Below, piece by piece: positions 17,216 to 25,915 of a stretch of 64,000 nucleotides of DNA (within the stretch, counting starts at the first letter, position 1; each line of letters starts with the position of its first letter). The notes beneath the pieces were generated by a model, which made no database searches, was not told the origin of the DNA, and saw only the letters and a list, made by a program, of their open reading frames with translations. The stretch comes from Sneathiella sedimenti (GTDB taxonomy: Bacteria; Pseudomonadota; Alphaproteobacteria; Sneathiellales; Sneathiellaceae): assembly GCF_017313765.1 (NCBI RefSeq), contig NZ_JAFLNC010000002.1, positions 682,001 to 746,000 on the forward strand, read 5' to 3'. Made by a program: the position numbers and the translations under genes.

Positions 17216-18907
17216 ATGACCCGTCACCTTATTACCTCCGCCTTACCCTATATCAATGGTGTCAAGCATTTGGGGAACCTGATCGGCTCGATGTTGCCCT
17301 CGGACCTCTATGCCCGGTACCTGCGCGCGCGCGGTGAAGAGGTGCTGTTTATCTGCGCCACCGATGAACATGGCACCCCCGCCGAGCTCGCTGCCCGCGA
17401 AAAAGGGCAGGATGTTGCGGAATTCTGCGCGGAGCAGCATAAAGTACAGGCCGATCTCGGCGCCGCCTTCGATCTTTCCTTTGATTATTTCGGCCGCTCT
17501 TCCTCGCCGCAGAACAAGGAACTGACCCAACATTTCGGCAAGAAGCTGCTCGAGAACGGCTTTATCGACGAGCGGATCACCCGCCAGGTCTATTCCATCG
17601 ATGATGACCGCTTCCTGCCGGACCGCTATGTCGAGGGAACCTGTCCCCATTGCGGTTACGACAAGGCGCGCGGCGACCAGTGTGAGAGCTGCACCCGGCT
17701 CCTCGATCCGACAGACCTGCTGGAGCCTCGCTCGGCTGTGTCGGGCAGCACCAATCTTGAAATCCGCGAGAGCAAGCATCTGTTCCTGCTGCAATCTAAG
17801 CTTGCCGATGAAATTCGCGTCTGGGTCAACCGGCACCAGGACTGGCCAGTGCTGGTGTCCTCCATTGCGCTGAAATGGCTGGATGAGGGACTGCATGACC
17901 GCGGCATTACCCGCGACCTGAAATGGGGCGTACCGGTCGACCGGCCGGGGCTGGAGGACAAAGTCTATTATGTCTGGTTCGATGCGCCGATCGAATATAT
18001 CGCGGCGACCAAGGAATGGGCCGATGAGGACCCGGAGAACCGCGACTGGAAAAGCTGGTGGTATGAGGCCGACGATGTGCGCTATGTGCAGGTGATGGCG
18101 AAGGATAATGTGCCGTTCCATACGGTGACTTTTCCCGGCACCATTCTCGGCAGCCGCGAACCCTGGAAGATGGTCGATTATATCAAGGGATTCAACTGGT
18201 TAAACTATTATGGCGGGAAATTCTCGACGAGCCAGAAGCGCGGCATTTTCATGTCCGACGCGGTCGAGTTACTGCCGTCCGACTATTGGCGTTATTACCT
18301 GCTCGCGAATGCGCCGGAAACCTCCGACGCCAGCTTCACCTGGGACGGATTTTCCGGCACGGTTAACAAGGACCTGGCCGATATTCTTGGCAATTTTGTC
18401 AACCGGACGCTGAAGTTCTGTTCCTCCAAGTTCGGGGACCAGCTGCCCGAGGGCGGCGAGGCGGGCGAGGCCGAGGCGGCGCTTGCCAGGGCGCTGACAG
18501 AACGGCTGGAAGCTTACAACACCCATATGGGGGACTTGCAGATCCGCAAGGCGATGCAGGAACTGCGCGCGATCTGGGCACTCGGCAACGAGTACCTGAC
18601 CGAGGCAGCCCCCTGGACGGCCTTCAAGACCGATCCGGAGGCGGCGGCGCAGTCCTTGCGCATCGCCGTCAACCTGATTCGTATCTTCGCCGTGCTGAGT
18701 GCGCCGGTGATCCCGAATGCCGCGCAGAAAATGGCCGCCTGCCTGGGTCTCACGCTGAACTCGACCGACTGGATCGAGGGGGATATGTTGACGGAGCTGC
18801 AAACATTGAAACCCGGCCATGGTTTTGACATCCCGGACGTTCTGTTCCGCAAGATCTCCGATGAAGAGGTCGCGGGCTGGGAAGAGCGTTTCGGCGGGGA
18901 ATCGTAA
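17216..18907 (+). CDS. metG: methionyl-tRNA synthetase
   Basis: Charges tRNA-Met. The 563 residues show the class I signature as HLGNLIGSM (HIGH-like) and the KMSKS loop as [10 protein letters not shown] four-cysteine zinc knuckle lies in [17 protein letters not shown]. The frame runs 27 codons further upstream from 17135, but enzymes of this family start at [15 protein letters not shown]-like sequence, so 17216 is chosen. GAGGA lies 13 bases upstream. It has no obvious C-terminal tRNA-binding (Arc1-like) domain, which is common in such shorter forms. Confidence 0.95.
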   Translation: MTRHLITSALPYINGVKHLGNLIGSMLPSDLYARYLRARGEEVLFICATDEHGTPAELAAREKGQDVAEFCAEQHKVQADLGAAFDLSFDYFGRSSSPQNKELTQHFGKKLLENGFIDERITRQVYSIDDDRFLPDRYVEGTCPHCGYDKARGDQCESCTRLLDPTDLLEPRSAVSGSTNLEIRESKHLFLLQSKLADEIRVWVNRHQDWPVLVSSIALKWLDEGLHDRGITRDLKWGVPVDRPGLEDKVYYVWFDAPIEYIAATKEWADEDPENRDWKSWWYEADDVRYVQVMAKDNVPFHTVTFPGTILGSREPWKMVDYIKGFNWLNYYGGKFSTSQKRGIFMSDAVELLPSDYWRYYLLANAPETSDASFTWDGFSGTVNKDLADILGNFVNRTLKFCSSKFGDQLPEGGEAGEAEAALARALTERLEAYNTHMGDLQIRKAMQELRAIWALGNEYLTEAAPWTAFKTDPEAAAQSLRIAVNLIRIFAVLSAPVIPNAAQKMAACLGLTLNSTDWIEGDMLTELQTLKPGHGFDIPDVLFRKISDEEVAGWEERFGGES

Positions 18908-18925
18908 GGATTCGGGCGGGTTCCA

Positions 18926-18948
18926 CACCGTTTTTTGCGGTGAATTTT
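18926..18948 (+). terminator. weak hairpin terminator after metG
   Basis: CACCG pairs with CGGTG around a seven-base T-rich loop, followed by AATTTT. The stem is short, so this is a tentative call. Confidence 0.35.
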
Positions 18949-19031
18949 ACCGAAGTTAACTTTAATTCTTAACGCGGCTTTAAGGCCTTATCGCTACTCT
19001 TATGCTTATTTTGCAGAAGGATCGTTTAGCG

Positions 19032-19649
19032 ATGACGTTAGGCAAGCTACTAAAACGCAAGATCCTGAACGCGTTTGCTCAGGATACCCTTGGCGCGACG
19101 GCGGTTGAACTGGCGATGATCGCGCCTGTGCTGATTCTGCTGTTGGTCGGTATCATCGAGCTCAGCATGGCGATGTTCATCAATACGGTGGTGGAAGGCA
19201 GCCTCAAGGATGCGTCCCGCCTTGGCCTGACCGGGCAGATTCAGGACGGGTCCAGCAACACCCAAGCCCTTGTTGATATGCTAAATGAAGCCTCCCTCGG
19301 GCTGTTGGGCCTGACAACCGGTGATGTGACAACGCTGGTCTATGAGAACTTCTCCTATGTGGGGCAGGGCGAGGAATTTACCGATCTCGATGGGGATGGA
19401 GCCTGGACTCCTGGCCCTTATACCCATTCAGACGGCACCGTCTATCCGGATGGCGAGCCCTGGGTCGAAGTGAACGGCAACGGTGTCTATGACGAGGATT
19501 TCGGCGTCGCCGGGCTAGGCGCGCAAGGGGATATCGTGCTCTACACCGTCGAATATAACTGGAACTTCCTGAGCGGTCAGGTCATCCCGATCCTGGATGG
19601 TATTTTACCCATGCGGGCATCCATCGTGGTGCGGAACGAGCCGTATTAA
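19032..19649 (+). CDS. tadE: TadE-like pseudopilin with Ca-loop-like motifs
   Basis: A 205-residue pseudopilin. The N-terminal TadE-type segment is DTLGATAVELAMIAPVLIL, with the type IVb prepilin pattern G-x-x-x-V-E and a membrane helix. The outer domain has two acidic Gly/Asn loops: DLDGDGAWT at residues 118-126 and EVNGNGVYDED at 146-156. Both resemble EF-hand or dockerin calcium loops. TadE and TadF pseudopilins are processed by the prepilin peptidase and help pilus assembly. The ATG at 19032 follows AAGGA. The upstream in-frame ATG at 19002 is less likely. It begins the Tad locus. Confidence 0.85.
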   Translation: MTLGKLLKRKILNAFAQDTLGATAVELAMIAPVLILLLVGIIELSMAMFINTVVEGSLKDASRLGLTGQIQDGSSNTQALVDMLNEASLGLLGLTTGDVTTLVYENFSYVGQGEEFTDLDGDGAWTPGPYTHSDGTVYPDGEPWVEVNGNGVYDEDFGVAGLGAQGDIVLYTVEYNWNFLSGQVIPILDGILPMRASIVVRNEPY

Positions 19650-19678
19650 TGCGCTGTTACCTTTAATTGGGGTTTATA

Positions 19679-20308
19679 ATGAAGCGTTTGTTTAAATCTA
19701 CCGGCAACCGGATACTAGGCCATATCGGCGGGTTCATCCGTAACCATCGTGGCGTTGCCATGGCGGAGTTTGCCCTGATGCTGCCCGTGCTGATGCTGCT
19801 CACCGCCGGCAGTTTTGAGGTTGCGCGCTACGCGCTGATGACCCAGAAGCTGGACCGGATCGCGGCCACCCTCTCGGACCTGATCGCTCGGTCCAATATC
19901 GAGAATATCACCGAGACCGAAATCTCCAACATTATCGATTCCGCCCTCTTTATGGCGCAGCCCTTTGATATTTCGGGCAATAACATGATTATCCTGACCT
20001 CGGTGCAGGGTCGGGCCGGACAGGCCCCCGAAATACTCAGCCAGCGGATTTCAGGCTCGGTTACCAGTGCCAGCAGCATCATCGGCGACACCATCGGCGG
20101 TGACGCAACGCTTCCCGCCGCCTTTCCCGATGCCGGTTCCGGTGAGACACTGGCGGATGGGGAGACCCTGATCATTGCGGAAGTTTATTACGACTATGAT
20201 CCCTACCTGACGGGCGATATCGGCTTCTTCGGGGATATGCTGCTGCGGGCGCATGCCTATTTCCGACCGCGCTTTACCGATACGATTACCTTTCCGGCGG
20301 CTCCCTAG
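19679..20308 (+). CDS. second TadE/TadF-like pseudopilin
   Basis: A 209-residue protein with the TadE-type N-terminus NHRGVAMAEFALMLPVLMLL, giving prepilin-like processing before the hydrophobic helix with Glu at the usual position. The outer region is Ile/Ser/Gly-rich with DDYDP-like acidic patches near YYDYDPYLTGDIG and ends in PRFTDTITFP. It probably corresponds to TadF and partners the previous gene, from which it is separated by 29 bases. The ATG at 19679 follows a GGGG stretch. An in-frame TTG at 19667 is unlikely. A strong terminator follows. Confidence 0.8.
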   Translation: MKRLFKSTGNRILGHIGGFIRNHRGVAMAEFALMLPVLMLLTAGSFEVARYALMTQKLDRIAATLSDLIARSNIENITETEISNIIDSALFMAQPFDISGNNMIILTSVQGRAGQAPEILSQRISGSVTSASSIIGDTIGGDATLPAAFPDAGSGETLADGETLIIAEVYYDYDPYLTGDIGFFGDMLLRAHAYFRPRFTDTITFPAAP

Positions 20309-20353
20309 TGAGCGATTAGCCGGCGGACAACACGTCGGCAAGACCCTTAGCAG

Positions 20354-20386
20354 AAAGGCCACCCCGTTACCGGGGTGGCCTTTATT
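20354..20386 (+). terminator. rho-independent terminator after the TadE pair
   Basis: A 13-base perfect stem, AAAGGCCACCCCG with CGGGGTGGCCTTT, loop TTAC, followed by ATT. It ends the two-gene tadE unit. Confidence 0.92.
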
Positions 20387-20591
20387 CTGTGTCGACGTGT
20401 AAGCAGTCGCTTGAAGAGCCTGGTATCCCGACGTAATCAGTGACGCAGCCCCCCGGTTCCCACACCTATGTACAGTCTTTCTATTTACAGAGAGCCGATA
20501 CCGGTTGAGGAGCATAAGGCCAGGCGGGCCGGGTTGGGATGTGGACGGAAACCAGACCGGGAAGGGAGAGTATCCTCCTCCTCCATGCGCC

Positions 20592-20622
20592 AAAAAAAGA
20601 GCGGTGGCCGAAACCACCGCTC
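20592..20622 (-). terminator. rho-independent terminator after tadG
   Basis: Read on the minus strand, GAGCGGTGG pairs with CCACCGCTC around a six-base loop and is followed by seven T residues. It ends transcription of the vWA-domain gene. Confidence 0.92.
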
Positions 20623-20646
20623 CCGATGTTGTTTGAAAGAACCGGC

Positions 20647-22290
20647 TTATTTCGAAATACGCAGGTTGCTGAGTTCTTCACCGATGGTGTTGAAATTGTC
20701 CGCAAGCTCGGCCGCGGAGGTGGCGACAAATGCATGCTTGGGCGATGTTGCGCAGCTTCTCATCATGCTTGAGTTCCCATCAACGAGGAGCACGGTATAG
20801 ATGATGATCCCTGCGTTCTTCATGGCCGTACAGGTTGCCAGAACCTTGTCATCGACGATGTCGGGATAGCTTGAATAGCCACTGCCGCTGAGGGCGCTTT
20901 GATCAAGAAAGCCCCGATAATCATACTTATTTGACGTCGGGGTCGTGTCGAATAGTTCCGCCCTCGCGTACGCATGATAAATATCATAGGCGCTGCTATT
21001 TGTGCCCAGCGTATTGAGACCGTCTGTCATCAGGACAACGACCTTATCCATATACTGTTCGCCGTAATTAAGGGGCAGGGCCGTGTATCCGGTCGGCAGG
21101 TTGAGTGTTGACGATCCATACCACAGGTTGTTCCAGTTCGGCGAAATCGCGCGCCAGCCCCAGACCATGCCCAGGTTTACGGCCGTGCCGCCATTCGCAT
21201 CCATGGAGTCAATATGCGATTTGATCGTGCTCTTTTCAGCCGTCAGCGGCAGGACCTTGCTCTCTGGGCAATATTTATTGGGGCCACGACTGGAATTCAC
21301 AGAGTAATAGTTCCCACTACTTGAACTATATCTCTTCCAGTCATTATTAGTCTCGCTATCACCGCCGCTATTATCTCCGTGGAAATCATTATCTGAATCC
21401 CGGAAATAGTCGTTCCAGAAATAGGGAACAAAGTCGTCATTTGGCGGATCGTCAGACACATCGACCGTCCCTCCGAGGAGGTGGTCCCGCATCTCGACGC
21501 ATCCTTCCCATCCATAGACCGTGTCATTGACGCCGTCTCCGGTAACATCGCGGCCGAGGGCCGTATTTGATGAGTCGGCGGTAAAAATACTCGTCGAGTT
21601 GTTGGTCAGGTTGGTTTTGTAGGTGTTTTTAAGCCAGTCAATATTCTGCGGCCCGACATTGACGGCCATTGTATAGGGAACGATTCCGACCCAGAGTTTA
21701 TCCCGCGTCTCCTCATTTCCGTACAGAATATCCACAAGGTTTTTGGCAGCGGATTTCAACTCTGCCATCCGCGTACTTCCGCTAAGGCTTGAGTCCATGG
21801 ATCCGGTGTTATCCAGAACCAGGACGAGCTCCATCCCGCGGTTGTCGCGCTTGATTTCGGTCACGGCACCCACCGCGAGGGAGGGCTGGCCCAGGACATT
21901 CATAAAGGTCGTGCCCATGTCCGCGCGGACATTAAGCGCGATATTCTCGCGTGTCGAATCCCAGGTAACCGTCGTTGCGTTCATTGTAATCGGGGAGGTG
22001 CCCATAAATCCGGAGGGGAAATTGGCATCAAAATATTTCTGCGCATCGGCATATATTTCCGCATCCGTGGGCGCAAAGATATTTCGCCCCACTGCCAGTC
22101 CGGCCGCGTCCAGCGCGGTGGAAAGCTTGGATTTCAGGACATAGGCGCGGCCCAGATCAATGGACAGACCGATTGCCCCGAAGATGGGGATCGCCAGAAA
22201 TGCAATGATTACGGCGGACACGCCCTGGTTGTTGTTTGTAAACCGTGCGATGATCCGGCATAGCGAACCGAAAGAATACTTCTTGTTCAT
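20647..22290 (-). CDS. tadG: TadG-like pilus assembly protein with von Willebrand A domain
   Basis: About 547 residues. The N-terminal Tad/TadG region has a membrane helix (GVSAVIIAFLAIPIFGAIGL), then a helical segment (LSTALDAAGLAVGRNI). A vWA domain starts near residue 154. Its metal-ion site motif is VLDNTGSMDSS, with Asp160, Thr162 and Ser164, and a later VVLMTDGLNT. An unusual insertion rich in Asp, Asn, Ser and Tyr lies at about 280-340. The protein is probably anchored in the inner membrane with the vWA domain outside, making adhesion or assembly contacts. It is transcribed opposite to the rest of the locus. The upstream in-frame ATG at 22305 is an alternative start. Confidence 0.87.
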   Translation of the reverse strand: MNKKYSFGSLCRIIARFTNNNQGVSAVIIAFLAIPIFGAIGLSIDLGRAYVLKSKLSTALDAAGLAVGRNIFAPTDAEIYADAQKYFDANFPSGFMGTSPITMNATTVTWDSTRENIALNVRADMGTTFMNVLGQPSLAVGAVTEIKRDNRGMELVLVLDNTGSMDSSLSGSTRMAELKSAAKNLVDILYGNEETRDKLWVGIVPYTMAVNVGPQNIDWLKNTYKTNLTNNSTSIFTADSSNTALGRDVTGDGVNDTVYGWEGCVEMRDHLLGGTVDVSDDPPNDDFVPYFWNDYFRDSDNDFHGDNSGGDSETNNDWKRYSSSSGNYYSVNSSRGPNKYCPESKVLPLTAEKSTIKSHIDSMDANGGTAVNLGMVWGWRAISPNWNNLWYGSSTLNLPTGYTALPLNYGEQYMDKVVVLMTDGLNTLGTNSSAYDIYHAYARAELFDTTPTSNKYDYRGFLDQSALSGSGYSSYPDIVDDKVLATCTAMKNAGIIIYTVLLVDGNSSMMRSCATSPKHAFVATSAAELADNFNTIGEELSNLRISK

Positions 22291-22786
22291 GCTGACACCA
22301 TGCAATCAAAATAAATTTTTCTGACTAACAGCATCAGGCAAATATTTTAAGAATTCCTTAATATCAAGAAGGGATTTCCGCTAATTTGTATTAATTATAT
22401 AAATATAACACCCTTATACATTGTTATGTGAAATATAGTTGAGAAAAAGAAATAAATTTAATAATTAAATATAAATAAAATAAAATAAACGATTAGGTAA
22501 ATTTCGTAAGTATTTCTTTAATAAAATTTTATCAATTATTCGCTATGTTCGATACCAATAAATTCCATTCTTTTAACTATTGATTAATGAATTACCGTTT
22601 AAATTGCACACAAGGCGCGAGGCAAGACGAACTTGGGAAGCGCTTTAACTTTAAGGGGCTTTTCAGGTTGCGGGTTCAACGCGGGCTAAAAAGTCTAGAC
22701 ACCAAAGGGTCTTAAAAACCTGGCGGGACTAAAACCAAGTTTTGTTAAGTGTCAGGACGAAGTTCCTGAATTTTAGGAGACTCAAA
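22291..22786. promoter_or_regulatory. AT-rich divergent control region between tadG and flp
   Basis: Roughly 500 bases without a gene. The part from about 22306 to 22600 is strikingly AT-rich, with long A/T runs such as near 22440-22500, against a GC-rich genome. It must carry the promoters for tadG (leftward) and the flp pilin unit (rightward). A small stem (TCAGGA 22752-22757 with TCCTGA 22764-22769) lies just before the flp ribosome site. I could not define -35/-10 elements with confidence. Confidence 0.6.
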
Positions 22787-23017
22787 ATGATTAAAGTAAT
22801 CCGTTCTTTTGTAACAGACGAGTCTGGTGCTACGGCTATTGAATATGGTCTGATCGCTGCTCTCGTCGCTCTGGTTGGTGTTGTTGCCTTTACCGCTCTC
22901 GGTGATACGATTGTTGGTGCATTCGACGATATCGCAGAAGCTCTGTGTACTGGTACAGGTGGTACCTATACTGCATCTACGACAGGTGCAAATGCTACAG
23001 CCGGTTCATGCAGCTAA
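22787..23017 (+). CDS. flp: Flp/Fap-type type IVb pilin, first copy
   Basis: The major subunit of Tad pili, 76 residues. The conserved Flp core is DESGATAIEYGLIAALVA. Cleavage by the prepilin peptidase is expected after Gly14, with Glu19-Tyr20 forming the Flp motif. The C-terminal tail is unusually long and Thr/Gly-rich, with two cysteines (54 and 75) that could form a disulfide loop. ATG at 22787 has a good AGGAG seven bases upstream. The longer frame from 22742 is not the start. The codons are A/T-richer than in the second copy, suggesting different history or expression level. Confidence 0.95.
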   Translation: MIKVIRSFVTDESGATAIEYGLIAALVALVGVVAFTALGDTIVGAFDDIAEALCTGTGGTYTASTTGANATAGSCS

Positions 23018-23033
23018 TATAGCTATTCGGGTC

Positions 23034-23056
23034 GGGGCGCCTGGTTTCGGCGCCCC
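23034..23056 (+). terminator. intercistronic hairpin between the two pilin genes
   Basis: GGGGCGCC and GGCGCCCC form an eight-base stem with a seven-base loop, followed by CTCTCTC rather than a T run. It may attenuate transcription or protect the 3' end of the first pilin mRNA. Confidence 0.5.
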
Positions 23057-23127
23057 CTCTCTCCTGGCCTTTAGGGGCTGGGCCATATTACCACGTAATA
23101 TATCGATGTAATGATCCGGAGGTTGGT

Positions 23128-23343
23128 ATGGTTCACGTAGCAGATTTCCTCAACGACGAATCCGGTGCCACCGCCATCGAATACGGCCTGATCGCCGCCC
23201 TCGTATCCATTGCAGCCGTGGTTGCCTTCGGGTCGACCGGTGAAACGATCCTTGAAGCCTTCTCTGGCATCACCGAAGATTTCTGTGTTGCGATCGGTGG
23301 AAACTTCACCCTGTCCAATGACGGTCTCGACAGCTGTTCCTGA
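23128..23343 (+). CDS. Flp-type pilin, second copy
   Basis: A 71-residue paralogue of the first pilin. The core DESGATAIEYGLIAALVS is nearly the same, with processing expected after Gly13 and the Glu-Tyr pair at 18-19. The tail differs (DFCVAIGGNF, then SNDGLDSCS) but again has two cysteines (53 and 70). GGAGG lies six bases upstream of the ATG. Codon use is more GC-rich than in the first copy. It may be a minor or alternate pilin. A terminator follows, so the two pilin genes form a unit separate from cpaB onward. Confidence 0.93.
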   Translation: MVHVADFLNDESGATAIEYGLIAALVSIAAVVAFGSTGETILEAFSGITEDFCVAIGGNFTLSNDGLDSCS

Positions 23344-23389
23344 CCCGGCTTGGCTTTCCCCACTTCTCCCAACCGCTGCTTATGCGGTC

Positions 23390-23413
23390 AGACGCCAGGT
23401 CGGCGTCTTTTAT
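23390..23413 (+). terminator. rho-independent terminator after the pilin genes
   Basis: AGACGCC pairs with GGCGTCT around a five-base loop, followed by TTTAT. It separates abundant pilin mRNA from the assembly genes. Confidence 0.85.
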
Positions 23414-23585
23414 CCAAATCCAGCCAATTTTATACAGTTTTTACGCTCAATTTCGGCAGTTTCTTGCGGTTTATTTACGCCGGAATACCGCGAAATTTAC
23501 CCCATAATTCGTCCCAAATTTAACCGGAAATTAATGTCTTTCAGTTTAGGGTTGGCGATATTTGAAACCTTATGGAATTAACACC

Positions 23586-24479
23586 ATGGCGCGAAAATTA
23601 ATATTGATCGTATTTGCATTGCTCATTACCGGATCAACAGTATGGTTTGTGCGCAATTGGGCTGGACAGCAAGCACCGGCCACTGAAACGGCTCAGGTTG
23701 TGACGCAACAGCCCGTTCAACAGAAAATCAGAATTCTCGTGGCGGCAACCGACCTTCCCGCCGGCACCCTGGTTCAGGAACAGCATCTGAAATGGCAGGC
23801 CTGGCCTGAAGATGATGATATAGAGGATATCTATGTCGTTGAAGAAGTACGGCCCCTGGAAGATTTCATCGGCACGGTCGTGCGTCAGGGCGTTGCAGCT
23901 GGCGAACCAATTACCGATTCCCGTATGGTCAAACCTGGACAGAGCGGATTTCTCGCTGCGGTCCTCAATCCCGGAAAACGCGCCGTTTCCATTGCCGTCG
24001 ATATGACATCAGGTATTGCCGGATTTGTATTTCCCGGTGACCGGGTCGATGTCATCCTGACTCACTCCATCGTCAAGGAGTCGGAAGTAGAGGGTGAGAC
24101 GAGCGGCCGCCGCGCCAGTGAAACCATCCTGACCGACGTTCGGATCGTGGCCATGGACCAATCAACAAACGACCAGAACCAGGAGGCAGCGCTTCGCCGT
24201 GTTGCCACGCTGGAAGTTACTCCGAAGGGTGCGGAAATTATCGCCGTTGCCAAGGAGCTGGGCAGCCTGACCCTGTCTCTTCGCGCTCTCGCGCGCGTTG
24301 AGGATGAAGCAAGAAGCAAGGATGGCCAGGTGGCGTTCAAGGCCGAACGCGGCCGGGGACATACCTGGGATAGCGAAGCAAGCCGCCTGATTACCGGTGG
24401 ATCCCCGCGGATGGGTATTCCGACAACAGTCATCAATGTCGTACGCGCTGGCGATGCCAAGCAGAAGTTGTTCGACTAA
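23586..24479 (+). CDS. cpaB: Flp pilus assembly protein CpaB/RcpC
   Basis: About 297 residues with an N-terminal membrane segment (LILIVFALLITGSTVWFV). An SAF-type domain follows (VLVAATDLPAGT-like: RILVAATDLPAGTLVQEQHL). The conserved core is GKRAVSIAVDMTSGIAGFVFPGDRVDVILTHS. CpaB is a periplasmic protein thought to help gate or stabilise the secretin. ATG at 23586 is chosen. A TTG at 23562 would extend it by eight residues. It begins the run cpaB-cpaC-cpaD-cpaE-cpaF-tadB-tadC with small gaps or overlaps. No cpaA-type peptidase gene lies between the pilins and cpaB. Confidence 0.93.
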   Translation: MARKLILIVFALLITGSTVWFVRNWAGQQAPATETAQVVTQQPVQQKIRILVAATDLPAGTLVQEQHLKWQAWPEDDDIEDIYVVEEVRPLEDFIGTVVRQGVAAGEPITDSRMVKPGQSGFLAAVLNPGKRAVSIAVDMTSGIAGFVFPGDRVDVILTHSIVKESEVEGETSGRRASETILTDVRIVAMDQSTNDQNQEAALRRVATLEVTPKGAEIIAVAKELGSLTLSLRALARVEDEARSKDGQVAFKAERGRGHTWDSEASRLITGGSPRMGIPTTVINVVRAGDAKQKLFD

Positions 24480-24491
24480 GGAGTAGTTTCG

Positions 24492-25910
24492 ATGCTGACC
24501 AGACTATTACAACCGTTGGCCGCCCTTGGGCTGGGACTGATGTTGACCGTCGGCGCTCCGACAAATATTCACGCGGCGCAGGTCATAAACGCCAAGGGTG
24601 ACATTCTCGCCCTGACCCTGAATTCGGGTAAGCTTGTTCAGCTGGATCAGCCGGCAACCTCCGTCTTTGTTGGAAATCCGGAACTTGCCGATGTGCAGGT
24701 CCAGTCACCGACAATCATCTATGTTTTTGGGAAAGGGACGGGCAGTACGAACCTGTTTGCCCTCGACGCCAAGGGCCGGGTTCTGCTGAACTCCCCGATC
24801 TCCATCACCCATGATGTGACCTCCCTGAATGACGCCCTGCAGGATATCAGCCCCAATGGCGGCCTGATGGCGCGTTCCACCCCCACCGGCATTATGCTGA
24901 CCGGACGGGTGAAATCTGCGGCGCAGGCCGAGGATGCCCGTCGGATGGCGGAACTTTATCTCGGTGGCGGAACAGTCTTCAACCGGATCGAGGTGGCCGG
25001 CGCGATGCAGGTTAACCTGCGTGTCCGTATCGCCGAGGTATCCCGCTCCGTCACCAAGCAATTCGGCGTGAACTGGGAAGTCTTTGGCCGTATCGGCGAT
25101 GCCTTTCTCGGTTTCGCTACTCCGGTCGATATCGTCGGATCCGGCGCAACCGGGATTACCCGGCTCGGTACCGGAACGAACTTTGTTTCGGGCTATGCCG
25201 ACAAGAATGTTGATATCCTGAATGTGATTGACGCGCTGGATGAGGAGGGTTTGCTCACCATTCTGGCGGAACCAAACCTGACGGCCCTGTCCGGTGAAAC
25301 GGCGCAATTCCTGGCTGGTGGTGAATTCCCCATTCCTGTTCCGCAGGAAGACGGCGCGATTACCGTTCAGTACAAGCCCTTTGGTGTTTCTCTTGAATTC
25401 AAGCCGACAATTGTTGATGACAACCTGATCAATCTGCAGGTCAGGCCGGAAGTCAGCCAGCTGTCGTCACAGTCCGCCATTAACGTCGGCGGTTCCTTTA
25501 TTCAGTCGCTATTGACCCGTCGCGCCGAGACCACCGTGGAACTGGCAAGCGGGCAAAGTTTTGCCATTGGCGGGCTGCTGAGCAGTGACGGGGACAATAA
25601 TATCTCCAAAACGCCGTTCCTTGGCGACATCCCGATTTTGGGTGCCCTGTTCCGGTCGTCTTCTTTCCAGCGGAACGAGACGGAGCTGCTGATTATCGTG
25701 ACGCCGTATCTTGTCAAGCCTAGCAATTCGCGGATTGCGGAGCCGACAGACGGTTACATTCCGCCGAATGACAAGGATCTCTATGTCGGTGCGCAGAATT
25801 TCCGTCCGACGCTGGGCGAAAATGCACCGGAGAAGGACGGGCGGGACACTGCCGCAACGGCGCCGAATGATGTCAAGCTTGCTGGCCCTGCTGGCTTTAT
25901 CCTGGAGTAG
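24492..25910 (+). CDS. cpaC: outer-membrane secretin CpaC/RcpA
   Basis: A 472-residue secretin that forms the outer-membrane channel of the Tad system. A signal peptide (AAQVINA) leads to BON/pilus-secretin N-domains (KLVQLDQPATSVFVGNPELADVQV). The secretin core follows with VNLRVRIAEVSRSVTKQFGVNWE, a conserved EPNLTALSGETAQFLAGGEFPIPV, and a C-terminal part with FLGDIPILGALFRS and ELLIIVTPYLV. The length is typical. GGAGTAG lies before the ATG, 12 bases after cpaB. It works with the CpaD lipoprotein as pilotin-like partner. Confidence 0.96.
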   Translation: MLTRLLQPLAALGLGLMLTVGAPTNIHAAQVINAKGDILALTLNSGKLVQLDQPATSVFVGNPELADVQVQSPTIIYVFGKGTGSTNLFALDAKGRVLLNSPISITHDVTSLNDALQDISPNGGLMARSTPTGIMLTGRVKSAAQAEDARRMAELYLGGGTVFNRIEVAGAMQVNLRVRIAEVSRSVTKQFGVNWEVFGRIGDAFLGFATPVDIVGSGATGITRLGTGTNFVSGYADKNVDILNVIDALDEEGLLTILAEPNLTALSGETAQFLAGGEFPIPVPQEDGAITVQYKPFGVSLEFKPTIVDDNLINLQVRPEVSQLSSQSAINVGGSFIQSLLTRRAETTVELASGQSFAIGGLLSSDGDNNISKTPFLGDIPILGALFRSSSFQRNETELLIIVTPYLVKPSNSRIAEPTDGYIPPNDKDLYVGAQNFRPTLGENAPEKDGRDTAATAPNDVKLAGPAGFILE

Positions 25911-25915
25911 ATCTG

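Larger units (their letters stand above)
20309..20646. other. 338-base intergenic region between convergent Tad units
   Basis: Holds a plus-strand terminator near its left end and a minus-strand terminator near its right end. About 200 bases between them (20387-20591) contain no convincing gene. Short complementary segments occur (GCCTGG with CCAGGC, TATC with GATA), so a structured RNA is possible but unproven. Confidence 0.5.
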
